From an uncultured Collinsella sp. (lineage in GTDB: Bacteria > Actinomycetota > Coriobacteriia > Coriobacteriales > Coriobacteriaceae): a DNA stretch of 5,217 bases. Positions 5,211 through 5,217 of this stretch are shown here, piece by piece (positions within the stretch are counted from its first letter, which is position 1; each line of letters begins with the position of its first letter). Location of the stretch: assembly GCA_902494545.1 (NCBI GenBank), contig CABUTP010000119.1:1-5217 (forward strand). The letters run 5' to 3'. The notes beneath the pieces are model-generated. The model did not search any database and was not told where the DNA came from. It saw only the letters and a list, made by a program, of their open reading frames with translations. Both the position numbers and the translations under genes were made by a program.

Positions 5211-5217
5211 AATATTG

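Overview
The window is high-GC bacterial DNA with very G/C-rich third codon positions in its two genes. It suggests a Gram-positive actinobacterium. An isoleucine T-box with a Firmicutes-style intrinsic terminator ahead of ileS, in a GC-rich background, and the general look of the terminators make a gut member of the Coriobacteriia (Collinsella or a relative) my best guess. That is an inference from sequence style, not a database match.

Layout, left to right. Positions 1-122 hold no gene I can defend. Positions 123-336 are almost continuously folded: a run of back-to-back perfect or near-perfect hairpins, including a multibranched cloverleaf-like unit closed by an 11-bp stem. It lies directly 3' of ileS. 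Positions 336-3137 (minus strand) are a complete isoleucyl-tRNA synthetase gene, starting at a GTG with a good ribosome binding site. Its leader (about 3491 down to 3181, minus strand) is a full T-box riboswitch. Stem I carries AGUA, AG-bulge and GNUG elements and an AUC (Ile) specifier. A stem III candidate, an antiterminator with the UGGU acceptor-binding bulge, and a competing terminator with a U6 tail follow. Uncharged tRNA-Ile(GAU) should therefore switch on synthesis of the enzyme that charges it.

A short divergent promoter region (3494-3623) separates this from a plus-strand gene at 3624-4706. That gene encodes a complete iron-containing/glycerol-dehydrogenase-like oxidoreductase of the GldA/YbdH (HcxA) type, ended by a 16-bp-stem terminator.

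The last 460 bp have no convincing gene and are less GC-rich, ending in an AT-rich stretch. They hold a second intrinsic terminator (4879-4923) and then the most interesting element of the window. This is a pair of perfect 16-bp inverted repeats (4987-5002 and 5099-5114) enclosing 96 bp with a rightward promoter-like sequence and two further dyads. A strong Shine-Dalgarno sequence stands at the very end of the window. The arrangement of terminator, inverted repeat, promoter, inverted repeat, 5' leader and ribosome binding site matches an invertible (phase-variable) promoter controlling a gene that begins at or just past the right edge. No recombinase gene lies in the window.
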